DNA of 12,212 nt. Source: Candidatus Heimdallarchaeota archaeon AB_125 (GTDB taxonomy: Archaea > Asgardarchaeota > Heimdallarchaeia > Heimdallarchaeales > Heimdallarchaeaceae). The notes under the pieces were generated by a model, which had not been told where the DNA came from, did no database searches, and saw nothing but the letters and a program-made list of their open reading frames with translations. The stretch's first letter is position 1. Each line of letters begins with the position of its first letter. This document shows positions 6,946 through 12,212 of the stretch, piece after piece. The stretch spans positions 1-12,212 of the forward strand of contig MEHH01000052.1 in assembly GCA_001940755.1 (NCBI GenBank), written 5' to 3'. The translations under genes and the position numbers were made by a program.

Positions 6946-7572
6946 ATGTCTCGCAAGAAGAAAATCTTCGTCATTGTATTCAGTATATTCTTTGCAATTG
7001 CTGCAAGTTTTGGAGGTTTTATTCTATACAAAATGTGGCCTGCTACTTGGGAAAGAGGTCCTCCTAGTATGGATTTTCCAATTCAAAATCCAGATGTCAT
7101 ACACATTCTTGGAGGTTATGGCTATGTTCCATGGGGTATAGATACTCACAATGGCATTGATTATGGGTGTAATGCTTCTGTTTACATTGTTGCTTGGTGT
7201 GACTTACGAGTAACTGGATTGAAAACTTGGTTTAATGATGGTGGAGGGCACTGGCAGACAAATGTTGGTCTTTCATATAATTGGAAATACACTTTCGATT
7301 GTGTCTTTGAATCATGGGCACTAAACGAGACATATGGAAATCTCCAACGAGCTGATATTTATGTAAAAGTTGGTCAAAAAATCTCAAGAGGAGACATCAT
7401 TGGTAAACTACTTTATCATGGTGAAGGTACTCACATTCATTTTGGAATGAAAGAAAGTGGAAATGATGTTTGCCCATACTTATTCCTCTCTCCATCTGCC
7501 AAGCTCCAATTCGATTCCTTGTGGATTAATTACGGTTCAGGTCCTATTGTATGTAATACCACACTTAGCTAA
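6946..7572 (+). CDS. Membrane-anchored M23 (LytM/peptidase family) metallopeptidase
   Basis: A 208-residue protein with a short basic start (SRKKK) and one hydrophobic segment (about 7-29), acting as signal anchor or uncleaved signal peptide, so the rest should lie outside the cell. The M23 zinc site is complete: H68-x-G-x-D72 (HNGIDYG) and H163-I-H165 (THIHFGM). H68, D72 and H165 are the expected zinc ligands and H163 the catalytic His. The KVGQKISRGDIIGKLLYHGEGTHIHF run (141-166) is classic for the fold. In bacteria M23 enzymes cut peptide bridges of peptidoglycan; an archaeon with no murein must use it on another target, or on bacterial neighbours. Five cysteines (75, 85, 119, 176, 203) could form disulfides, which would suit the nearby VKOR. 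A stop precedes the ATG in frame, so this is the first start. The gene lies between two direct repeats, suggesting a mobile or acquired history. Confidence 0.87.
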   Translation: MSRKKKIFVIVFSIFFAIAASFGGFILYKMWPATWERGPPSMDFPIQNPDVIHILGGYGYVPWGIDTHNGIDYGCNASVYIVAWCDLRVTGLKTWFNDGGGHWQTNVGLSYNWKYTFDCVFESWALNETYGNLQRADIYVKVGQKISRGDIIGKLLYHGEGTHIHFGMKESGNDVCPYLFLSPSAKLQFDSLWINYGSGPIVCNTTLS

Positions 7573-7609
7573 CATTCAATGTAATTCATACTATTAAACT
7601 GGGAATTGA

Positions 7610-7622
7610 TTTTATTCTTTTT
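7610..7622 (+). terminator. T-rich tract after the M23 gene
   Basis: TTTTATTCTTTTT lies about 38 nt after the M23 stop. It is a likely archaeal T-tract terminator for the rightward transcript, judged on composition alone. Confidence 0.4.
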
Positions 7623-7628
7623 AAAACC

Positions 7629-7657
7629 ATCTTTAAACACCTTTAACATTTAAAGAT
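7629..7657. repeat. Inverted repeat (9-bp arms, 11-nt loop) in the convergent gap
   Basis: ATCTTTAAA (7629-7637) and TTTAAAGAT (7649-7657) are perfect inverted arms around an 11-base loop. The site lies just after the T-rich tract that follows the M23 gene and just before a TATA-like element. It may be an RNA hairpin at the end of a transcript or a protein-binding dyad. It is AT-rich, so a chance origin remains possible. Confidence 0.4.
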
Positions 7658-7672
7658 AGCTCTAATTTAGAT

Positions 7673-7683
7673 AATTTATATAT
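7673..7683. promoter_or_regulatory. Orphan TATA-like element in the convergent gap
   Basis: AATTTATATAT contains a good TATA core in either direction (TATATAAA on the minus strand), but no intact gene starts the right distance away on either side. Rightward transcription would begin near 7706 and run through the relic GH57 tail into the antisense of glgA. Leftward transcription would run antisense to the M23 gene. It may be the remnant promoter of a lost gene. Confidence 0.3.
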
Positions 7684-7721
7684 TGTCGAAACTTTTCCTT
7701 ATATCATTCATCAGTACGAAA

Positions 7722-7778
7722 AAGGAAGATAACATTGCTTGGGAACAAGATGTCTATAAGTGGTTTGAACTTAGTTAA
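7722..7778 (+). pseudogene. Relic 3' end of a GH57 gene (direct repeat copy B)
   Basis: Nineteen codons including a TAA stop align with the last twenty codons of the GH57 gene at 4993-6720. Sixteen of 18 residues match (for example KED, IAWEQDVYKWFEL), with S/N and P/S changes and loss of the final Lys. Seven of the identical residues differ only at the third base (GTT/GTC, TAC/TAT, AAA/AAG, TTC/TTT and others), so the copy diverged while still under protein selection and is not a fresh duplication. Upstream of about 7719 the similarity stops and there is no start codon. It is therefore either the stub of a deleted tandem paralogue or a displaced gene end left by an insertion. It ends four bases before the 3' end of glgA. 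Confidence 0.82.
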
Positions 7779-7782
7779 TATT

Positions 7783-9252
7783 CTAAATTTTCATATTCTT
7801 TATTTTTGCCTTCAGATAGACTTTTTGCCATTTTTTAGCAGCATTATTCCAAGAGAAGTCTTTGTTCATTATGTTCTTTCTAAGTTTAATAAATTTAGAT
7901 TGATCAGTTTTGTATAACTTAATAGCTCTTTCAATTGCTTTAAACATATCATCAGCATTAATTCTTTCAAACACGAAACCTGATCCTTCTCCTGTTTCTT
8001 CATTGTAATCTTGAACTGTATCAGCTAATCCACCAGTTTTTCTTGCTATTGGTACAGTTCCATATAACATAGAATACAATTGATTTAAACCACAGGGTTC
8101 ATATCTACTTGGCATAAGGAAGAAGTCTGCTCCAGCTTCGATTTGATGAGCTAATCTATTATCGAATTCAATGTTAATGGAACAATCTTGAGAATATTTC
8201 TTCTCTCTATTTTTGAAATTCTTCTCAATCTTAGAATCTCCTGTTCCAAGTAAAACAAATTGAACACCAAGGTCCATGATTTTTTTGAACCTCTTTGAAA
8301 CAAGATCCAATCCTTTCTGTGTTGCTAATCTTGAAATTATGCCGATTAAAGGTTTATCAGAAACATCTAGATTTAGCTTATCTTGCAAATAACTTTTACA
8401 AACTTCCTTACCTTTGAGGTTCCTTGAGTCATAATTCTTTGGTAGTAATTCGTCTGTTTTAGGATTCCATTCTGTTAGATCTATTCCATGAACTATACCA
8501 TAAAGATCATCTTTTCTTGTTTTGATTATCTTCTCTAATCCATAACCAAACTGCTTTGTTTGAATTTCTTCCGCATATTTTGAACTCACAGTTGTGAGAA
8601 CATCTGTATAAACTATACCTGCTTTCATGAAATTAAATAATCCATGAAAACCTAAAAGATCATCATCGTTAAGATAGATTTCTGGGATATTAGTTTCACT
8701 AATAGTTTCAAATCCATAAACACCTTGATAGCCAATGTTATGAATTGTAAATACGGATTTTGCATTTTTGAATAATTCATGCTCTTTATATTCTGTTTTC
8801 AAGAAGAATGGAAGTAAACCAGAGTGCCAGTCGTTTACATGAAAAATATCAACAGATGCTTCTATTAGCTCTAATGCAGTAAATATAGATTTCATGAAAC
8901 TAATGAATCTCATAGGACTATCTGGATAATCCTCACCATCCTCACCTACATAGATACCATCTCTATACAAATAAGCATTTTTTATAAAATAAACAGGAAT
9001 TGTACTATCAGGATGAATTGTTTCATATAAATCAAAAATAACCTCTGATTCACTTCCTACAAGAGCTAAAAGATCTTTTTTAACTAACTTAATATTATGT
9101 TTCTTAGTATCTACACTTTTGTAGAGAGGTGTAAATATGATTACTTTGTGACCAAGTTTTTCCATTGCTTTTGGAATAGCTGATGAAACATCTCCTAATC
9201 CGCCAGTTTTTGAATACGGTACAACTTCTGCTGATACAAATACTATCTTCAT
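7783..9252 (-). CDS. glgA: Glycogen synthase, GT5 family
   Basis: Cytoplasmic glycosyltransferase that adds glucose from a nucleotide sugar (ADP-glucose in most GT5 enzymes; some archaeal ones also use UDP-glucose) to the non-reducing end of alpha-1,4-glucan. The 489 residues match the usual length of about 480. The N-terminal Rossmann domain opens with K15-T-G-G-L-G-D21, the nucleotide-sugar loop, followed by NDWHSG (140-145) and TIHNIGYQG (169-177). The C-terminal domain has ISRLATQKG (306-314; R308 and K313 contact phosphates), then SRYEPCGLNQLYSM (382-395) with E385, and KTGGLADTV (405-413). The ATG overlaps the stop of the upstream GH57 gene (ATGA) and has an AGAGG ribosome-binding site seven bases before it, so it is the third gene of a coupled minus-strand operon. 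The frame is intact and no key residue is missing. Donor preference is not decided by sequence here. Confidence 0.94.
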   Translation of the reverse strand: MKIVFVSAEVVPYSKTGGLGDVSSAIPKAMEKLGHKVIIFTPLYKSVDTKKHNIKLVKKDLLALVGSESEVIFDLYETIHPDSTIPVYFIKNAYLYRDGIYVGEDGEDYPDSPMRFISFMKSIFTALELIEASVDIFHVNDWHSGLLPFFLKTEYKEHELFKNAKSVFTIHNIGYQGVYGFETISETNIPEIYLNDDDLLGFHGLFNFMKAGIVYTDVLTTVSSKYAEEIQTKQFGYGLEKIIKTRKDDLYGIVHGIDLTEWNPKTDELLPKNYDSRNLKGKEVCKSYLQDKLNLDVSDKPLIGIISRLATQKGLDLVSKRFKKIMDLGVQFVLLGTGDSKIEKNFKNREKKYSQDCSINIEFDNRLAHQIEAGADFFLMPSRYEPCGLNQLYSMLYGTVPIARKTGGLADTVQDYNEETGEGSGFVFERINADDMFKAIERAIKLYKTDQSKFIKLRKNIMNKDFSWNNAAKKWQKVYLKAKIKNMKI

Positions 9253-10397
9253 TTCTGTTCCTCTATTTTTGATACAATATCTATTATCCTTTTAATTATG
9301 TCGTTTGATAGATTAAAAATAATTTGCTGCGAATCTTCAGACAGGTCTTCTATCATTTTGCCTAATGTGTTCCTCTGATATTTTAAACCAGTATGAATCA
9401 GCTCTTGACTCCAACTATATCTAGAAGCCCACCAGAATTGACAAGAATATTGAGCTGCATGATATTCATCTAACCAGTCACCACTATTTATATACTGTTT
9501 TATTTGATCTAACAGTCGAATGTGAGTGTGTTGTAATTGATGTACAGGGTTTTCAGGATGGTCCCAAAGAGGGTAAGGAATATCATTTTCAAGATCATCC
9601 TCTGAAGTTGACCAAGAAGTGGAATTAATTTCTGTAATCACTCTGGTTATAGGAAAATTGGCTGCACATTTGGATAAAGCAATTGTATCAACCATTGCTG
9701 CTAATTCAAAGAAGAATTTATAGTATTCTTCATGGTGTTCCCCAAAAGTTTCCAAATCCATTGCTAAAACTATTGGGTAATCCCTCATTTTGTGCTTTAT
9801 CTGAAGTTCTCTTAAACCTAAAGAAACATCTCTCTTAAAGTGATCAAATGATATTTTATTACTGATTTCTTTATCTCGTTTGATGGTTAGAATAGATTTA
9901 CCATTTTCTAGAAAATAGTTCCCACCAACTAATTGATAGTAACTATTATCTGGAATAACAACAATTTCATAATTCTTTTCGATGATCTGAGGAATAATCT
10001 CTTCTGAAACAGCTAGTTCAGGTGGAAAAAATACTCTTGTATTCAAACCCAAGATATTTTGAATAAACTCTTTCTGCTTTCCAATCTGATACTTTTGATT
10101 ATCTATAGATATAAACGGTAATATTGGATGATAGAATGCAGACCCCATAAGTTCAATTTGATTAGCCAAAATAGCTTTCTCAATTAAAGTTAAAACATCA
10201 GGATAATCAACTGCTAGTTTTTCTAATAAACAACCTGAGATGTTTAGAGTAATTCTTACGTTTTTGTTTTCTAGTAAGTTCTCAAAAAAAGGAATATAGC
10301 AATTAGTCATGATTCTTTCAAGAATCTCTCTATTTTGAGTAATAGGTTGGTAAGCGTGTAAGATGAAAACTACCGGAACAGATTCTCTTGATGTCAT
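9249..10397 (-). CDS. GH57 family protein (HxYQP / DLETFGEH subgroup)
   Basis: A 382-residue GH57 catalytic-barrel protein, distinct from the AmyC-type gene at 4993. Motif 1 is H14-A-Y-Q-P18, where the classic HxHQP has Tyr for the second His, as in an uncharacterised GH57 subgroup with HFYQPP. ITLNISGCLLEKL (49-61), IELMGSAFYHPILP (81-94), VFFPPELAVS (122-131, nucleophile E127), LAMDLETFGEHH (211-222, acid/base D214) and CQFWWAS (319-325) follow. Both catalytic carboxylates are present, so it should be active on alpha-glucans as an amylase or glucanotransferase; the precise reaction is unknown. It has no signal peptide. It sits 22 nt after the GalT-like gene with a GGGGGA ribosome-binding site, and its stop overlaps the glgA start by 4 nt, which ties it closely to glycogen synthesis or remodelling. 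Confidence 0.85.
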   Translation of the reverse strand: MTSRESVPVVFILHAYQPITQNREILERIMTNCYIPFFENLLENKNVRITLNISGCLLEKLAVDYPDVLTLIEKAILANQIELMGSAFYHPILPFISIDNQKYQIGKQKEFIQNILGLNTRVFFPPELAVSEEIIPQIIEKNYEIVVIPDNSYYQLVGGNYFLENGKSILTIKRDKEISNKISFDHFKRDVSLGLRELQIKHKMRDYPIVLAMDLETFGEHHEEYYKFFFELAAMVDTIALSKCAANFPITRVITEINSTSWSTSEDDLENDIPYPLWDHPENPVHQLQHTHIRLLDQIKQYINSGDWLDEYHAAQYSCQFWWASRYSWSQELIHTGLKYQRNTLGKMIEDLSEDSQQIIFNLSNDIIKRIIDIVSKIEEQK

Positions 10398-10406
10398 TAC
10401 TATTCC

Positions 10407-10418
10407 CCCAATATTGGG
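10407..10418. repeat. 12-bp perfect palindrome overlapping a ribosome-binding region
   Basis: CCCAATATTGGG is a perfect palindrome filling most of the 22-base gap between the GalT-like stop and the GH57 start. On the minus-strand mRNA its GGG half is part of the GGGGGA ribosome-binding site seven bases before the ATG. Folding (CCCA paired with UGGG) would partly hide that site. This is visible in sequence; a regulatory effect is inference. Confidence 0.45.
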
Positions 10419-10419
10419 C

Positions 10420-11631
10420 TTAATTTGTTTCTTTTAAGCTTTCTCTCATAATCATTGCTACATCTTCTGGAAACATTGTAGCAATTCTATATGTTTCCAT
10501 TATCTCTGCACCACCAATTCTCTGTATAGGGATAATGTCAATTATCATATGCATACCTGAATCATATCCAATATTATCCTGTCTGAACAAGATATTTCTA
10601 TCCTGTAAGAGGTGCATACTATAACTTGCTCCTTTAATGAAATTATCTAGAGCTTTATTTGCTATAACCAAAGCTTCTGCTAGTTTTGATATTTGCTTGT
10701 CATCAAGATAGATGAATTGTGAAACATGTCTCTTTGGAAAGATTCTAAGTTGACCATCTCTTTCGGGTGAAAAAGCTGTTACAACTAACCATTCATCATT
10801 TTCAAATATTGTTCTTTCCTTGAGGAGCAAATCTTGACCGATTGGATCTATTATTTTCCCTTCATTCTTTGATAATTCACAAGCTAAACAATAACTCATA
10901 TTGTTCTTCAACTTCTTATGAAAGCCTGGGACACTTAAAAATCCTAAAGAAGTCCATCCATGTCCGATTTCATTTGCATAAATGTAAGTCTGTGAATGAA
11001 GGTGACATATACTTGCTCCTGCTTCTTCACCTATGTTAAAGAAATGAAGAACTGTCAACTTCTCAGTGTCATATTTAGATTTAAGTTCGGAAATAGAATT
11101 ATTTTGAGCTAATCGTGTTGTAAATAAGAGCTGCTCAACTTCTGAAATAGGTACTTCAGACAATGTGTCATAATGATTAACTAGAAGATGTACTAATCCT
11201 ATTCCCACACTCTTATCTTTAATTGAAGTTATTTGTTGAACATTATCATAAAGAACTCTTGCCATAGGTGTGAATAAATTAACAATAGAAATGGCAGTGT
11301 GATCACCTAAATCTGCTTTTGCTGAATTAATGCTTAAAGCATCTTCACATTTTATGGTATCTCTGGAAAGAAGAACAGCTGGTAGCTTACCTTCTACGAC
11401 TTTGCAAAAAGAATCATCCTTTGGAGAACGAATAATTTCCTCTTTGTCATCAATATGCTCAAATGGTCTTTTTCCTCTTACAGGAGAAAATTGTGTAATA
11501 TGCCCCACTTTAGTGTTAAACTCATTAATTATTGTTCTAAAAGAGTCGAATCTTTCTAAAGGCATGTTCTCTATGTTCTTGTAAATACCCCAGTGTCCTT
11601 CATCTACCAAACAGTTCACCTTAATAATCAC
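10420..11631 (-). CDS. GalT-family (HIT superfamily) hexose-1-phosphate nucleotidylyltransferase
   Basis: A 403-residue protein of the galactose-1-phosphate uridylyltransferase branch of the HIT superfamily, which moves a nucleoside monophosphate between sugar-1-phosphates through a His-linked intermediate. Visible parts are the N-terminal nucleotide loop FSPVRGKRP (48-56), GEEAGASICHLHSQ (201-214) with H210-x-H212-x-Q214 (H212 the expected nucleophile; the usual Pro is Leu), C248-L-A-C251 as a likely metal pair, the second HIT half with LRIFPKRHVSQF (295-306), H361-M-I-I-D, and the closing GGAEIMETY...FPEDVA. Start is GTG at 11631; no other start follows the upstream in-frame stop. As first gene of the glycogen operon with no GlgC seen, it might handle ADP- or UDP-glucose rather than galactose (compare plant ADP-glucose phosphorylase). 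That specificity is inferred. Family certain, substrate open. Confidence 0.8.
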   Translation of the reverse strand: MIIKVNCLVDEGHWGIYKNIENMPLERFDSFRTIINEFNTKVGHITQFSPVRGKRPFEHIDDKEEIIRSPKDDSFCKVVEGKLPAVLLSRDTIKCEDALSINSAKADLGDHTAISIVNLFTPMARVLYDNVQQITSIKDKSVGIGLVHLLVNHYDTLSEVPISEVEQLLFTTRLAQNNSISELKSKYDTEKLTVLHFFNIGEEAGASICHLHSQTYIYANEIGHGWTSLGFLSVPGFHKKLKNNMSYCLACELSKNEGKIIDPIGQDLLLKERTIFENDEWLVVTAFSPERDGQLRIFPKRHVSQFIYLDDKQISKLAEALVIANKALDNFIKGASYSMHLLQDRNILFRQDNIGYDSGMHMIIDIIPIQRIGGAEIMETYRIATMFPEDVAMIMRESLKETN

Positions 11632-11645
11632 TCTGGCAAAAGCAT
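11628..11645 (-). other. Five-codon upstream reading frame overlapping the GalT-like start
   Basis: ATGCTTTTGCCAGAGTGA lies just before the GalT-like gene, and its TGA overlaps the GTG start by 4 nt (GTGA). This is the same geometry used for coupling elsewhere in the window. The strong AAGGAG sequence (about 11672-11677) is roughly 25 nt upstream of this ATG, too far for normal use. It may be a leader peptide or chance. Confidence 0.2.
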
Positions 11646-11698
11646 GGTTCTTAAAATTGACGATAGGACTCCTTTTTGTTCTCTCTTCGTAAAATAAG

Positions 11699-11707
11699 AT
11701 TTTTAAA
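11699..11707. promoter_or_regulatory. TATA element between divergent GalT-like and DhaL genes
   Basis: On the minus strand the core is TTTAAAAAT, identical to the box before the phosphohexomutase-like gene. It predicts a start near 11677, just at an AAGGAG motif, leaving a leader of about 46 nt before the GTG. On the plus strand TTTTTAAA could serve the DhaL gene, with a start near 11730 and a leader of about 17 nt containing GTGAGG. The minus-strand match is the better one. Confidence 0.42.
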
Positions 11708-11746
11708 CCCGAATAATAGAACTAAATACGGAATGTTGTGAGGTTT

Positions 11747-12212
11747 ATGCTAGGAAAGACTCATTCAATTAATCCACTTCTGTTTAAGGACATGATGATA
11801 AAGAGTGAAGAACATATATTGGAGGAAAAAGAAAATATCAATGCAATAAATGTTTTTCCGATTCCAGATGGCGATACAGGTTCCAATATTTATTACACTT
11901 TACGAACAATTGTTGAAGAAGTGAAATCCATTGATGAAGGAAATGGTAATAAGGTTTTTCAGGCAATTAGTAAAGGAAGTTTCATTGGAGCTAAATGAAA
12001 CTCTGGTGTAATATACTCACTATTTCTTATTGGTGTTGTTGATCACCTTGATACTGTTGAAAGTGTCACTCCCTCAACTTTTACTACAGCTCTAAAAGAT
12101 GGAACAGAATTTGCATATGAATCTGTACTCAATCCAACTGAAGGAACAATATTAACTGTAATGAAAGAAGTTACAGAAAAAGCAGTTGAACTTATCTCTG
12201 ATAATCCTGAGA
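11747..12212 (+). CDS. DhaL-domain kinase (FakA/DAK2 family), N-terminal part, with in-frame TGA; runs off right edge
   Basis: The first 83 codons encode an N-terminal DhaL domain: NVFPIPDGDTGSN (35-47) with the Mg2+/ATP-binding D41 and D43, then AISKGSFIGAK. Codon 84 is TGA (11996-11998), and the same frame continues without another stop for 71 codons to the window end with NSGVIYS, ALKDGTEFAYESVLNPTEGT and ILTVMKE. These are the normal continuation of FakA/YloV-type proteins, which read M-G-A-R-G-N-S-G-V-I at this point, so TGA replaces one Gly codon (GGA to TGA is a single change). FakA phosphorylates fatty acids held by a DegV/FakB partner; other DhaL proteins phosphorylate dihydroxyacetone. 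No partner gene is visible. ATG 11747 is preferred; GTG 11738 in frame is an alternative. The gene is disrupted, misread or recoded. Confidence is high in family, low in whether a functional protein is made. Confidence 0.8.

Noticed and set aside
6721..7782. A complete mobile element around the M23 gene
   Set aside because: Direct repeats are present, but there is no transposase, integrase or terminal inverted repeat; kept only as a hypothesis in the findings.
7735..7917. Plus-strand open frame starting in the relic GH57 tail
   Set aside because: It uses a different frame from the relic's homologous codons and then runs antisense through the end of glgA; no independent coding evidence.
11330..11584. 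Plus-strand open frame of 84 codons
   Set aside because: Antisense to the N-terminal half of the GalT-like gene; composition mirrors that gene.
11747..12212. Genome-wide use of UGA as glycine (SR1/Gracilibacteria code)
   Set aside because: All other genes in the window are free of internal TGA, use GGN for Gly, and several end in TGA at the expected family end.

Overview
The window looks like a piece of an AT-rich archaeal chromosome. Archaeal TATA-type boxes sit about 25 nt before several start codons that have no leader. Purine-rich Shine-Dalgarno sequences appear mainly before genes inside operons. The gene set (NosD-type beta-helix surface protein with a C-terminal membrane anchor, VKOR homologue, small zinc-ribbon protein, GH57 enzymes with a GT5 glycogen synthase) also fits. 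An Asgard-type archaeon such as a Heimdallarchaeia member is my best guess, but no marker here proves it.

Left part (1-4930): a CpXC zinc protein runs off the left edge on the minus strand. It diverges from a plus-strand vitamin K epoxide reductase (VKOR) family protein, and the two appear to share one symmetric TATA element. Next come a 745-residue beta-helix surface protein and a two-gene unit. In that unit a phosphohexomutase-fold protein that has lost its catalytic motifs overlaps a 50-residue TTG-start zinc-ribbon protein by 4 nt.

Middle and right (4993-11631) form an alpha-glucan (glycogen) region. A plus-strand GH57 AmyC/branching-enzyme-type protein faces a minus-strand operon of three genes: a GalT-family nucleotidylyltransferase, a second GH57 protein and GT5 glycogen synthase. 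The last two overlap by 4 nt (ATGA). A plausible division of work is chain elongation by GlgA, branching or trimming by the two GH57 enzymes, and sugar-nucleotide supply or turnover by the GalT-like protein. No GlgC is visible.

Between the two convergent blocks lies a membrane-anchored M23 metallopeptidase. It is bracketed by the 3' end of the GH57 gene and by an orphan, diverged copy of that same 3' end (7722-7778), so this roughly 1 kb segment has a rearrangement or insertion history.

Right edge (11747-12212): the start of a DhaL/FakA-type kinase gene on the plus strand, divergent from the GalT-like gene. Its frame is perfect except for one TGA exactly where the family has the first Gly of Gly-Asn-Ser-Gly. 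This is a nonsense mutation, a sequence error or, less likely, recoding.

No rRNA, tRNA, CRISPR array, transposase or integrase was seen. No gene-free stretch exceeds 300 bases.
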